Source: Alkalibacter saccharofermentans DSM 14828
Lineage (GTDB): Bacteria; Bacillota; Clostridia; Eubacteriales; Alkalibacteraceae
Length of the DNA stretch: 64,000 nucleotides
Assembly: GCF_900128885.1 (NCBI RefSeq)
Contig: NZ_FQTU01000014.1
Location: 1 to 64,000, forward strand
Direction of reading: 5' to 3'
Within the stretch, counting starts at the first letter, position 1, and every line of letters begins with the position of its first letter. Shown here piece after piece: positions 8,191 to 16,530 of this stretch. A model generated the notes under the pieces. It was not told the origin of the DNA. It ran no database searches and saw nothing but the letters and a program-made list of their open reading frames with translations. Both the position numbers and the translations under genes were made by a program.

Positions 8191-9198
8191 ATGATGGAAT
8201 CCAATATAACAATTAAAAAAGCTGTACTGCATATCTTGGACAACACCGGTGGAGTGTCGGTGGTGTCGGACAAGGAGCTGATCCTATCGGCGGAAATAGA
8301 GGAGTACCTCACAAAACATATCGACAAGTGCTTTTTGGATATTGATGTTAAAAACACCAGATTCATCGAAGATGAAAATGCTTTTTTGGCGGGAGTGAGG
8401 GCGTACATAAGCGGTGGCAGTTTTTTAGAATTAAGCAAAAGCATAGCTGAAGACTTTATAACGGCAATGGAGGAGGGAAGCGAAATACCTTCTGCCGACC
8501 TGGTGGTGGTGGAGTTTTCAATTGATCATGTTCCTTATTTGGGAGTGCTGAAATTCAACTACAAAAGAAGCTATATACATTTTGTAGAAACTGAGAACGG
8601 AATAAGAAATACCATAGTAAGGCAACCTTGTGCTCTTCCTCTTGAGACGCAAAAGCTTGAGGAGTTTGCACTTGTTAATCTAAATGATTATTCAATAAAG
8701 CTAAAAGAGCGGTTTTATGAGATTAAAGGGGATAAGACCCTCTACATCAGCAGGGAGATACTCAAGTCCAAAGGGGCGATATCCGAAAAGGGCGTTGTTG
8801 ACATGGTTGAGAAGACGGTTAAAAAAATTGTAAGAGACAGCTATGAAAATGATCTCTTAAAGTATAATGCTTTCAAGAACACCATAACGGAAGACTACAT
8901 AAACAATCAGGAAATAAATATCGACAATATAGCAGAGTCCACTTTTGAAGATGAATCCGGGCGGCAGGCGTTCAAAGAAGAGCTAGAGAAGACGGGACTC
9001 AGGGACAGCAGGATAAAAATAAGTCATAATGCTGAAAAAAGAGTTTTAAGGAAGCAAAAGCTAGTGACGGATACGGGAATAGAAATAAGCATTCCCGCAA
9101 GCTACTTAAATGATTCGAGCATAGTTGAATTTATAAACAATACAGATGGAACCATATCCATAACAATTAAGAACATAGTCAATGTGGATAATAAATGA
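8191..9198 (+). CDS. Nucleoid-associated protein, NdpA/YejK family, 335 aa
   Basis: Resembles the 37-kDa nucleoid-associated protein family over its whole length: an N-terminal TIKKAVLHILDNT with GVSVVSDKEL, central PSADLVVVEFSIDHVPYLGVLKFNYK, and a C-terminal DTGIEISIPASYL block. The family was first seen as YejK in E. coli and binds nucleoids; a molecular role is poorly known. Two in-frame ATGs, at 8191 and 8194, share the GAGGAG site; the second has the better spacing. Probably co-transcribed with the permease and ended by a clear terminator. Confidence 0.85.
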   Translation: MMESNITIKKAVLHILDNTGGVSVVSDKELILSAEIEEYLTKHIDKCFLDIDVKNTRFIEDENAFLAGVRAYISGGSFLELSKSIAEDFITAMEEGSEIPSADLVVVEFSIDHVPYLGVLKFNYKRSYIHFVETENGIRNTIVRQPCALPLETQKLEEFALVNLNDYSIKLKERFYEIKGDKTLYISREILKSKGAISEKGVVDMVEKTVKKIVRDSYENDLLKYNAFKNTITEDYINNQEINIDNIAESTFEDESGRQAFKEELEKTGLRDSRIKISHNAEKRVLRKQKLVTDTGIEISIPASYLNDSSIVEFINNTDGTISITIKNIVNVDNK

Positions 9199-9210
9199 CC
9201 ATATAGGAAG

Positions 9211-9242
9211 TGGATCGCTAATAAAGCGGTCCATCTTTTTTT
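9211..9242 (+). terminator. Intrinsic terminator
   Basis: 9-bp stem (9211-9219 / 9225-9233, one T-G pair), 5-base loop, then seven T. Confidence 0.9.
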
Positions 9243-9253
9243 GCCAAAATAAC

Positions 9254-9318
9254 TTAACATGGATTTAATATTCAATTAACTTTAGGAAAACACTACGGGT
9301 TTATTTATGTGCTATACT
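9254..9318 (+). promoter_or_regulatory. Pho box (three PhoP half-sites) and pstS promoter
   Basis: TTAACA at 9254, TTAATA at 9265 and TTAACT at 9276 lie exactly 11 bp apart, so all face the same side of the helix. This is the Gram-positive PhoP binding pattern (TTAACA-like repeats with about five bases between). A TATACT -10 follows at 9313-9318 with no good -35, as expected for an activator-dependent promoter. Confidence 0.8.
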
Positions 9319-9395
9319 CTGTTTGTAGCAAGTGAGAAATATAACATTTGCGGAAAAGGGAACGACAAAAACAATTGATTTAGGAGGATTTGTTA

Positions 9396-10376
9396 ATGTT
9401 GAAAAGAAAATTATTGGCAGTATTATTGGTAGCGGGACTACTCATATCCGCTGTTGGATGTGGTCAGGCAGATGACGACGGTCAAGATCAAGGCGACCAG
9501 CTTAGCGGAGCAGTCATCATAGACGGATCAGGAACAGTGTATCCTCTGATGGCGCACATAGCGGAAAACTACATGACAAATGAACAAAGCGGTGTAAGCG
9601 TGCAAGTTGGGCGTGCAGGATCAAGCGCAGGGTTTAAAAAATTCATACCTGGTGAGACAGATTTTTCAGATGCTTCAAGAATAATCAAGGATACTGAAAT
9701 TGAAGAGCTTAAAGCAAATGGAATGGAAATGGGCGAAAATGTAATGGAGATAAAGCTCGCCTACGATGGCCTTACGATGGTAATCAACAAAGATAACGAC
9801 TGGGCAACTGAGATGACTGAAGAGGAAATCGTAAATATGTACATTTCAGGCGCACACAAAGAGGATGACAAAGTATTATGGTCAGATATCAGATCAGAAT
9901 GGCCGGCAGAGGAGATTAAGTTCTACGGACCTAATGAAAATCACGGCACATACGAGTTCTTTTACGAAGTAATTCTAGACAAGCAGGATTTGGTTTCAAC
10001 TGTAAATCTTCAGCAAGAGTACTCAACGCTTGTGGACTTGGTTTCTCAAGATAAAAATGCCATAGCATTTTTCGGGTTTGGATACTATGTTACGAATACA
10101 GACAAGCTTACCGCGGTAAAAGTAGATTTTGGCAACGGCCCTGTTGAGCCAAAGCTTGAAACAATTGGAGAAGACTTGGATTATGCTGGTTTTACAAGAC
10201 TTGTATACACTTACTTGAATCTTGATTTTGCAAAGGAAAAGCCCCAGGTTTTGGATTTCGCAAAATACGTAGTATCAGCTGAGGGTGCCGCTAAACTGGC
10301 AGGGGATAACGGCTTTGCACCGCTTCCGGAATCAGTGTATGCGGAATATCTTTCTACACTGGAATCTATCAACTGA
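9396..10376 (+). CDS. pstS: Phosphate ABC transporter substrate-binding lipoprotein, 326 aa
   Basis: The extracellular phosphate receptor of the Pst importer. It has a lipoprotein signal with lipidated Cys22 (SAVGC), then the PstS start VIIDGSGTVYPLM. Phosphate-loop features are SGTVYP, GSSAGFKKF (with the typical DFSDASR downstream) and NHGTYEFF. Start: ATG 9396 with AGGAGG seven bases upstream, in preference to an in-frame TTG six bases earlier. First gene of pstSCAB-phoU behind the Pho boxes, so likely induced by phosphate limitation. Spacing to pstC is 95 bases, longer than between the other genes. Confidence 0.95.
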   Translation: MLKRKLLAVLLVAGLLISAVGCGQADDDGQDQGDQLSGAVIIDGSGTVYPLMAHIAENYMTNEQSGVSVQVGRAGSSAGFKKFIPGETDFSDASRIIKDTEIEELKANGMEMGENVMEIKLAYDGLTMVINKDNDWATEMTEEEIVNMYISGAHKEDDKVLWSDIRSEWPAEEIKFYGPNENHGTYEFFYEVILDKQDLVSTVNLQQEYSTLVDLVSQDKNAIAFFGFGYYVTNTDKLTAVKVDFGNGPVEPKLETIGEDLDYAGFTRLVYTYLNLDFAKEKPQVLDFAKYVVSAEGAAKLAGDNGFAPLPESVYAEYLSTLESIN

Positions 10377-10471
10377 TAAGTTAAGGTATATGAATTTCAG
10401 GATGGGAAGTCTTTGAGCTTCTCATCTTGGAATTTTTTGTGCAGACTGACTTAATCATAAGAGGTGAAAAT

Positions 10472-11395
10472 ATGGATAGTAGAACAAAAATAAGACAAAT
10501 GATACAAGAAAACATAGCGAACAAGAAAAACACTACAGACAAAATAATGCCTAGATTCTTTTTTTTGATGGCCTTTGTATCCGTGGCTACTACTTTTGGT
10601 ATTATAGTAACGCTTGTCACAGATGCTTACAAGTTTTTTTCCGTAGTGCCCTTGTCAGAGGTGTTCAGCACCAGGCTTGCCCCTTTAAACGCAAATCCCT
10701 CCTTTGGAATACTACCGCTAATAACCGGGACTGTAATGACTACGTTGATAGCCATGATGGTGGCAGTTCCCGTAGGATTGACTGCGGCGATTTTTTTAAG
10801 TCAGTTCGCATCAGATAAAATGAGAAAAATACTAAAACCCATTATGGAGGTTTTGGCTGGCATACCAACCATAGTGTACGGTTTTTTTGCGTACTCATTC
10901 GTAACACCGATATTGATGAGAATAATACCCTCATTAGGTGCCAAGAATGCTTTGAGCCCTGGCATAGTAATGGGAATAATGATAATACCCTTGGTTGCTT
11001 CGTTGTCGGAGGATGCTATGAATTCAGTGCCCGAGATCATGAGGGAAGGGGCATTGGGTCTTGGTTCTACAAGACTTGAAGTGACCTTTAAGGTCGTAAT
11101 CCCGGCAGCGATATCCGGCATAATGGCTTCCATAGTATTGGCTGTTTCAAGGGCTGTCGGAGAGACTATGATTGTAACCATAGCCAGCGGAAGCTCAAAG
11201 GCATTTACTCTTGATATAACTCAGTCCATGCAGACGATGACTGCGTATATAGTTGAATTTACCAGCGGAGATGCAGCAAGCGGCACGACAGGGTATTACA
11301 GTCTTTATGCAGTGGGACTTTTATTGTTTGCATTCACAATGGGCATAAACCTTATTGCTCAACATATATCGAAGAAATACAGGGAGGAGTATTGA
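10472..11395 (+). CDS. pstC: Phosphate ABC transporter permease PstC, 307 aa
   Basis: One of the two membrane subunits of the Pst importer. About six hydrophobic segments, and the permease/ATPase coupling loop near residues 200-225 (EGALGLGSTRLEVTFKVVIPAAISGI). The long extracytoplasmic segment after the first helix is usual for PstC. ATG 10472 follows GAGGTG; an upstream in-frame start lacks a ribosome site. pstA begins one base after the stop. Confidence 0.94.
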   Translation: MDSRTKIRQMIQENIANKKNTTDKIMPRFFFLMAFVSVATTFGIIVTLVTDAYKFFSVVPLSEVFSTRLAPLNANPSFGILPLITGTVMTTLIAMMVAVPVGLTAAIFLSQFASDKMRKILKPIMEVLAGIPTIVYGFFAYSFVTPILMRIIPSLGAKNALSPGIVMGIMIIPLVASLSEDAMNSVPEIMREGALGLGSTRLEVTFKVVIPAAISGIMASIVLAVSRAVGETMIVTIASGSSKAFTLDITQSMQTMTAYIVEFTSGDAASGTTGYYSLYAVGLLLFAFTMGINLIAQHISKKYREEY

Positions 11396-11396
11396 T

Positions 11397-12341
11397 ATGA
11401 GTCGAGAGACGAATTATATTAGAAAAGACAGCAGAATGATGATGAAAGACATTAATCAAAAACTCCCGGACTTCAAAGTCAACAGCGCCAGGATCTCAAG
11501 GAGGGTGAAGCTAAACAATTTATTAAAACACATATTCTCCCTGTCTACCCTGTTTGCGATAATGGTCTTAGTCATATTGCTGTATAGGATAGGGGCGGAC
11601 AGCATAGGTTGGCTGAATACTGGTTTTTTGACTAGAAATCTTTCGATTTTTCCTGAAAAAGCTGGCATATACGGAGCGATAATCGGTTCTGTTTTACTGA
11701 TGCTGATTGTAATACCTATAACTACGGTCCTCGGGGTATCTACTGCTATCTACCTTGAAGAATATGCGACCAAAGGAAAAATCCAAGATTTTATTAAAAT
11801 AAATATATCCAATCTTGCCAGCGTGCCATCAGTAATATTTGGTCTATTGGGACTTGCGGTATTTGGGAGGATGTTGAACTTGGGATCCAGTATCTTGGCT
11901 GGAGGTCTGACGATGTCTCTATTAGTACTTCCGATAGTTGTAGTTGCAAGCCAGGAAGCCATTAGGGCAGTGCCGGGATTTTTAAGAGAAGCATCTTATG
12001 CAATGGGTGCGGACAGATGGACGACGGTGCGAAAAATAGTTCTTCCGGTAGCCCTGCCCGGGATACTCACTGGATCCATACTCGCCATGTCAAGAGCGAT
12101 TGGAGAGACAGCTCCTCTTGTAGTGCTAGGGATTCCAACATTGATTTTAAAGATACCATCATCCATAATGGATGATTTTACAGCCTTGCCGATACAGATA
12201 TACTATTGGACGCTGGATACGGTATTAACACCTGAATATGCAAACCTGGCTGCGGCGACCATTGTAGTACTACTTGTTGTACTGTTCATTATGAACTCTG
12301 TGGCTATAATAATTAGGAATAAGTTTCAGAAAAGATTTTAA
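11397..12341 (+). CDS. pstA: Phosphate ABC transporter permease PstA, 314 aa
   Basis: Second membrane subunit of the Pst importer. A soluble charged N-terminus of about 45 residues precedes six hydrophobic segments. The coupling loop reads EASYAMGADRWTTVRKIVLP, followed by LPGILTGSILAMSRAIGETAPL, both characteristic of PstA. ATG 11397 has GGGAGG at good spacing and sits immediately behind the pstC stop, which suggests coupled translation. Confidence 0.94.
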   Translation: MSRETNYIRKDSRMMMKDINQKLPDFKVNSARISRRVKLNNLLKHIFSLSTLFAIMVLVILLYRIGADSIGWLNTGFLTRNLSIFPEKAGIYGAIIGSVLLMLIVIPITTVLGVSTAIYLEEYATKGKIQDFIKINISNLASVPSVIFGLLGLAVFGRMLNLGSSILAGGLTMSLLVLPIVVVASQEAIRAVPGFLREASYAMGADRWTTVRKIVLPVALPGILTGSILAMSRAIGETAPLVVLGIPTLILKIPSSIMDDFTALPIQIYYWTLDTVLTPEYANLAAATIVVLLVVLFIMNSVAIIIRNKFQKRF

Positions 12342-12355
12342 GGGAGGATATATAA

Positions 12356-13135
12356 TTGACTAATGCTATAAGCAACAATGACGATATAGTATACGATGTA
12401 AGAAACCTCAATTTATGGTACGGAGATGACCAGGCTCTCAAAAACATAAACTTGGAAATAGAAAAGAATAAAGTCACTGCTATAATAGGACCTTCGGGAT
12501 GTGGAAAGTCAACATTTATTAAGACCATGAACAGGATGATAGAAAACATACCTATTGTAAGGACCACGGGTGAAATACTCTATCACGGTCAAAATATCTT
12601 TGACAAATCAGTTAGGGTAGAAGAATTGAGAACTAAAGTAGGCATGGTATTTCAGAAGCCGAATCCTTTTCCGAAATCGATATTTGAAAACGTGGTATAC
12701 GGACCAAGAATTCATGGAATAAAAGACAAGGCCCTTTTGATGGAAATCGCTGAGACAAGCCTCAAGAGCGCGGCTCTGTGGGATGAAGTCAAAGACAGGC
12801 TAAGCGACAATGCTTACGGCCTTTCAGGAGGTCAGCAACAGAGGCTATGCATCGCAAGGTGCCTAGCAGTTCAACCTGATGTAATACTCATGGATGAGCC
12901 CACATCAGCTTTAGATCCCATAGCCACCTTTAAAATCGAGGAGCTAATAGACAGCCTCAAAAGGGATTATACAATAAGCATAGTAACTCATAGCATGCAG
13001 CAGGCGGCCAGAATTTCCGACAAGACGGCGTTTTTCCTGATGGGAGAGCTTATCGAATTTGATAGGACATCGGTTATCTTTGCAAATCCTGCTGATAAAA
13101 GGACCGAAGACTATATCACAGGAAGATTCGGTTGA
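12356..13135 (+). CDS. pstB: Phosphate ABC transporter ATP-binding protein, 259 aa
   Basis: The ATPase driving phosphate import. Walker A GPSGCGKST, Q-loop GMVFQKPNPFPKSI (PstB-type), signature LSGGQQQRLCIARCLA, Walker B VILMDEPTSALDP and switch histidine VTHSMQQAARISD are all present. The start is TTG at 12356, eight bases after GGGAGG; no ATG is nearby. The end reads DKRTEDYITGRFG, the usual PstB C-terminus. Followed by phoU after 12 bases. Confidence 0.96.
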   Translation: MTNAISNNDDIVYDVRNLNLWYGDDQALKNINLEIEKNKVTAIIGPSGCGKSTFIKTMNRMIENIPIVRTTGEILYHGQNIFDKSVRVEELRTKVGMVFQKPNPFPKSIFENVVYGPRIHGIKDKALLMEIAETSLKSAALWDEVKDRLSDNAYGLSGGQQQRLCIARCLAVQPDVILMDEPTSALDPIATFKIEELIDSLKRDYTISIVTHSMQQAARISDKTAFFLMGELIEFDRTSVIFANPADKRTEDYITGRFG

Positions 13136-13147
13136 TAGGAGGGCCTC

Positions 13148-13795
13148 ATGAGAGATATGATGATTGAAAAAACAGAAGAGATACATCGAAAAATTCGTGA
13201 AATGAGCGAATTGTCATCTAAAAGCATCGAAATGGCGATGATGGCGTTTATAAGCCAAAATGAAAAGATGGCTAATGATGTTATAATGAAGGACAAGGTA
13301 ATAAACGCTTATGAACAGGAGATTGAAAATCTTTGCGTTACATTTGCTGCGACTCAAAGTCCTGTCGCATCGGATCTTAGAAGATTTATGACGGTTCTTA
13401 GGGTGGTCGTGGATTTGGAACGGATAGGGGATTATAGCTGCAACATAGCGCAGATAGTAATGGATTTGGGCAAATACGGCCTTATAAAACCAATAGAGGA
13501 CCTGAAAATAATGGAGAGCAGGGTAAAGGAAATGTTGGATGATTCCTTAAAGGCCTACTTCAATCAGGATGTGGAGCTTGCCTTTGCTACAGCTGAAAAA
13601 GACGAAGTAATAGATCAGTTGTATGAAAAAATATATAGAGAGCTGCTATCGTATATTAAAAAAGTCGACGACGAAGAAGACCAGATTATAGGTCTGGTAT
13701 TCGTAGGAAGATATCTGGAGAGAATAGCAGATCATGCCACCAACATATGCGAAAGGCTAATTTATATGGAAACAGGAAATAGTGTTAAATTTTAA
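13148..13795 (+). CDS. phoU: Phosphate signalling/transport accessory protein PhoU, 215 aa
   Basis: An all-helical protein made of two similar three-helix halves. Each half has the PhoU metal-cluster signature: DLRRFMTVLRVVVDLERIGDY near residue 75 and GLVFVGRYLERIADHATNICE near residue 180. In known systems PhoU links Pst transport state to PhoR and prevents phosphate overload. No phoP/phoR genes are in the window. It closes the operon before a terminator. Confidence 0.95.
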   Translation: MRDMMIEKTEEIHRKIREMSELSSKSIEMAMMAFISQNEKMANDVIMKDKVINAYEQEIENLCVTFAATQSPVASDLRRFMTVLRVVVDLERIGDYSCNIAQIVMDLGKYGLIKPIEDLKIMESRVKEMLDDSLKAYFNQDVELAFATAEKDEVIDQLYEKIYRELLSYIKKVDDEEDQIIGLVFVGRYLERIADHATNICERLIYMETGNSVKF

Positions 13796-13812
13796 ACTTG
13801 GGGCTATTTAAT

Positions 13813-13843
13813 AAGAAGACAATTTTGTCTTCTTTTGTTTTTT
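13813..13843 (+). terminator. Terminator of the pst-phoU operon
   Basis: 9-bp perfect stem 13813-13821 / 13826-13834, 4-base loop, T-rich tail. Confidence 0.88.
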
Positions 13844-13853
13844 TGAAAAACCA

Positions 13854-13883
13854 TTGACAATACCACAAAATTCCTATTAGAAT
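13854..13883 (+). promoter_or_regulatory. Sigma-A promoter of the Mrp operon
   Basis: Perfect TTGACA (13854-13859), 18-bp spacer, TAGAAT (13878-13883), directly behind the pst terminator. Confidence 0.7.
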
Positions 13884-13947
13884 TAACCTGTAGTTGGGTT
13901 GCGGCTATAAATTTAAACTAGATTAAATCTTGATTAGGGTGAGTGCA

Positions 13948-14433
13948 ATGAAACGAAAGGCAAACTATATCATAATGATACTTGTATTTACGGCCATGTG
14001 GGTGATACTCAACGAGAAGGCTGGGCCTTTGCAGATTGTTTCTGGCATGGGGTTTTCTGTCACGTCCATATTTTTCGTAAACTACTACCTGTTAGATGAT
14101 AGCTACATCGATTCTTATTTCTTAAATCCTGTCTCTCTGATTAAATATCTTATATATCTTGTCTTTCAAATTTACAAATCAGGCATCTCGGCCATCCTTA
14201 AAATTTCCAAAGGAGAAAGCTCTGTAAAAATTGTCAAGTACGAATCAGGGCTTGAAAACGATTTGGCAGTGTGTCTTTTGGCAAATGCGATAACCTTGAC
14301 TCCGGGAACGGTTACCATAGATAAGTCAAAAAATCAGCTGAGCGTTTTATGTTTTGAAGATGATGATGGGTTCAGCGGTGAAAAAGGCGGAAAAGCCTCT
14401 GAGCAGTTTGAAAAAATTCTAAGGGAGATATGA
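13948..14433 (+). CDS. mrpE: Mrp/Mbh antiporter subunit E (MnhE/MrpE), 161 aa
   Basis: Small membrane subunit of a sodium/proton antiporter. N-terminal hydrophobic segments (IMILVFTAMWVILNEK, IVSGMGFSVTSIFFVNYY) precede a cytoplasmic part with the MnhE signature: LLANAITLTPGTVTID and LSVLCFEDD. ATG 13948 follows AGGGTGAG; two upstream in-frame GTG/TTG codons are possible. First gene in an operon whose order E-F-G-MbhD-MbhE-B-C-D matches archaeal membrane-bound hydrogenase/Mrp antiporter modules, rather than the A-B-C-D-E-F-G order of Bacillus. Confidence 0.9.
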   Translation: MKRKANYIIMILVFTAMWVILNEKAGPLQIVSGMGFSVTSIFFVNYYLLDDSYIDSYFLNPVSLIKYLIYLVFQIYKSGISAILKISKGESSVKIVKYESGLENDLAVCLLANAITLTPGTVTIDKSKNQLSVLCFEDDDGFSGEKGGKASEQFEKILREI

Positions 14434-14434
14434 T

Positions 14435-14695
14435 ATGAGCTTTCTAGATGCAGTTTTAATCGTGGTTTCTGTTTATGCGGCGCTGGTTTTAATAAGAGTG
14501 GTCATAGGACCGACTATTTGGGACAGGCTACTTGGACTAAATATGATTTCTTCAAAAATAATAATGTCCATCATCATACTTTCGGTAGTTACAGACAGAT
14601 CTTTTCTTTTGGACATCGCATTGGTCTATTCGTTTTTAGGTTTTATAGGAACCGTGCTCATAGCCAGATTTGTAGAGACGCGAGGTGAGATATGA
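14435..14695 (+). CDS. mrpF: Mrp antiporter subunit F, 86 aa
   Basis: Three predicted membrane helices. The family core RVVIGPTIWDRLLGLNMISSK is clear (charged RxxxGPTxxDRxxxLN motif after helix 1). Length is normal. Begins one base after the mrpE stop and its last codon overlaps the mrpG start. Confidence 0.92.
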   Translation: MSFLDAVLIVVSVYAALVLIRVVIGPTIWDRLLGLNMISSKIIMSIIILSVVTDRSFLLDIALVYSFLGFIGTVLIARFVETRGEI

Positions 14696-14997
14696 TCATG
14701 GAGACTATATCTAATGCTTTAATAGTGTTGTCCTTGCTTTTTATGTTTTTCGGCGTTTACGGAATATTTAGGTTCACAGATTTTTATTCAAGGATCTTGA
14801 TCTCCTCAAAAGTTGAGACGGTGGGCTTTTTAACGCTTATGGCGGGAATCATGCTGAAAAGCGGCTTTGGTTATTCCACGTTGAAAATCATGTTGATCTG
14901 CCTTGTGGTTATTTTTACGAATCCTTTGTCTACACATGCGGTGGCGAGGTCTGCACTGGTAAGCGGATATAAAATCAGCGAGGAGAATGAGGGATGA
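14692..14997 (+). CDS. mrpG: Mrp antiporter subunit G, 101 aa
   Basis: Three helices with the subunit G signature FGVYGIFRFTDFYSRI and LMAGIMLKSG, then FTNPLSTHAVARSA at the end, usual for MnhG/MrpG. ATGA overlaps on both sides (with mrpF and with the next gene) indicate tight translational coupling. Confidence 0.92.
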   Translation: MIMETISNALIVLSLLFMFFGVYGIFRFTDFYSRILISSKVETVGFLTLMAGIMLKSGFGYSTLKIMLICLVVIFTNPLSTHAVARSALVSGYKISEENEG

Positions 14998-15548
14998 TAG
15001 AAAAAATATTTTTGGTTTTAATGGTGATTTTGGCTGTTATCACCCTCAATACAGTGAAGTTGAGACGGGCAGTCATATACTTGGGTATTTTCTCATTGGT
15101 AAGCTCCTTTGTCTATCTATTATACGGAGCGCCTGACGTTGCCATAGCCGAAGCTGTAATAGGAAGTGCCCTGTCCACGGTTTTATATTTGGTGGCTTTG
15201 AAGAAATATCAAGTATTTACAATTTACTATACCAACGAAAATTACAATGAAATACACGATGGATATATAATCAAAGGGAGAGCGCAGATTCTAAAAGATG
15301 TAGAGCGCTTTTTTCTTAAGAGGGAGATGGAGCCTCAAATAATTTATACCACAGAAAATTGCGAACATGTTTTGGATACCAAAAATTTTGATCTTCTCAT
15401 ACATCAAGATTACGATACAGTTATTATGTTTGGGTGCAGAGAAGATTACCATGTGGATGCGATGGAGGATTACGTTGTGAAAAATCCCTATGAAAATTTG
15501 ACGGTCGAATTTGTCCGTTTCGAAGCAGGTGATCAAATTGATTCGTAA
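14994..15548 (+). CDS. MbhD-like (DUF4040) antiporter subunit with extra soluble C-terminal domain, 184 aa
   Basis: Residues 1-70 are three helices with the DUF4040/MbhD pattern, which corresponds to a C-terminal part of MrpA: RRAVIYLGIFSLVSSFVYLLYGAPDVAIAEAVIGSAL. The acidic pair in APDVAIAEA is the conserved proton-path element. Residues from about 80 to 184 form a soluble, charged extension (LKDVERFFLKREMEPQ ... VIMFGCREDYHVDAMEDY) that plain MbhD lacks and that I cannot assign. Stop overlaps the next gene's start region. No full-length MrpA is present, so the MrpA C-terminus has been split into this gene and the next. Confidence 0.82.
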   Translation: MIEKIFLVLMVILAVITLNTVKLRRAVIYLGIFSLVSSFVYLLYGAPDVAIAEAVIGSALSTVLYLVALKKYQVFTIYYTNENYNEIHDGYIIKGRAQILKDVERFFLKREMEPQIIYTTENCEHVLDTKNFDLLIHQDYDTVIMFGCREDYHVDAMEDYVVKNPYENLTVEFVRFEAGDQIDS

Positions 15549-15804
15549 AGGGTTGGCTATGCTGTTTTGCATTTCAGCTGCGGCGTTCGTGCTATATATA
15601 TACAGCGATACAAAGATTGTGGCGGATTCTTTTGTTGCAGATTATTACATCAACAATTTCGCCAAGGATACATTTGCACAAAACGGTGTTGCAGCAATAT
15701 ATTTGAATTATAGAGTTTTTGACAGCATTTTTGAAACTTTGATACTTTTAGTGAGCGTCACCGCAGTAATAAATTTTTCTTGGAGGCGTGATAATGAAAA
15801 ATAA
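15538..15804 (+). CDS. MbhE-like antiporter subunit, 88 aa
   Basis: Two hydrophobic segments (LAMLFCISAAAFVLYIYS and IFETLILLVSVTAVINF) flank an extracytoplasmic loop ending in AIYLNYRVFDSIFETL, the typical MbhE/MrpA C-terminal signature (NYRxFDTxxE). I chose TTG at 15538 because AGGTG lies six bases before it; GTG 15529 and ATG 15559 are alternatives. Overlaps the upstream gene by 11 bases and the mrpB start by 11 bases. Confidence 0.8.
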   Translation: MIRKGLAMLFCISAAAFVLYIYSDTKIVADSFVADYYINNFAKDTFAQNGVAAIYLNYRVFDSIFETLILLVSVTAVINFSWRRDNEK

Positions 15805-16183
15805 TTCAGAAATAATAGCCAGGATGACTGGGTTTTTATTCCCATTCATAATCATGTTCGGTTTTTATATAATATTAAACGGCCACATTACTCCAGGAGG
15901 AGGTTTTCAAGGCGGTGCAGTTCTCGCTTCTGTATTTATCAGCAGGTACTTGGTTTCGCCGGATGAGGGGATAAGGATAAAATCACTTCAGTCGGCTGAG
16001 AAGGCGCTGTTTTTCTGCATAGTGATGATACCGGTTTTGTTTTTGTTTACTAATAATTACAAAACCTATGAGCTGGCAAATCAGTTTTATTTAGTATCGA
16101 TGAATATGTTGATCGGATTGAAGGTCTGTAGCGGACTTACGATAATATTTTTTAGATTTGTTTTTTACGAAGGTGGTCAGTAA
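15794..16183 (+). CDS. mrpB: Mrp antiporter subunit B (MbhF-like), 129 aa
   Basis: Four hydrophobic segments. Family motif GHITPGGGFQGGAVLAS in the second helix loop is unmistakable. ATG 15794 is favoured over an in-frame GTG two codons earlier because GGAGG is seven bases upstream. The stop overlaps the mrpC start (TAATG). Confidence 0.92.
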   Translation: MKNNSEIIARMTGFLFPFIIMFGFYIILNGHITPGGGFQGGAVLASVFISRYLVSPDEGIRIKSLQSAEKALFFCIVMIPVLFLFTNNYKTYELANQFYLVSMNMLIGLKVCSGLTIIFFRFVFYEGGQ

Positions 16184-16530
16184 TGGAGTTCATTAATGGA
16201 GAAAACATCAGCATAGTCTTGTTTTTTGTTGGAGTATACGGACTTATTGCTAGAAGAAACATAGTAAAGTCAATAATATCATTGGGGATTTTGCAGGTTG
16301 CCATAATACTTTATTTTATATCTGCAAATTCTGAAGCGGGAATCGTGCCTCCCATCGGAGATCTGTCATCAGCCGCTGCAGTAGCAGACCCCTTGCCACA
16401 GGCACTGATGATTACGGATATAGTCATTGGCATGGGTGTAACAGCTGCCAGCTTGACGATGTTCATCCATATGTACCACAGATACGGCTCTACAAACTGG
16501 TTGAAAGTTAAAAGAAAAAGGATGAAATAA
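16183..16530 (+). CDS. mrpC: Mrp antiporter subunit C (NuoK-like), 115 aa
   Basis: Three helices of the NuoK/MnhC fold. The second helix region NIVKSIISLGILQVAIILYFI and third LPQALMITDIVIGMGVTAASL hold the family's conserved positions (DPLPQALxLTxIVIG). Related to complex I subunit NuoK. Directly abuts mrpD. Confidence 0.93.
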   Translation: MEFINGENISIVLFFVGVYGLIARRNIVKSIISLGILQVAIILYFISANSEAGIVPPIGDLSSAAAVADPLPQALMITDIVIGMGVTAASLTMFIHMYHRYGSTNWLKVKRKRMK

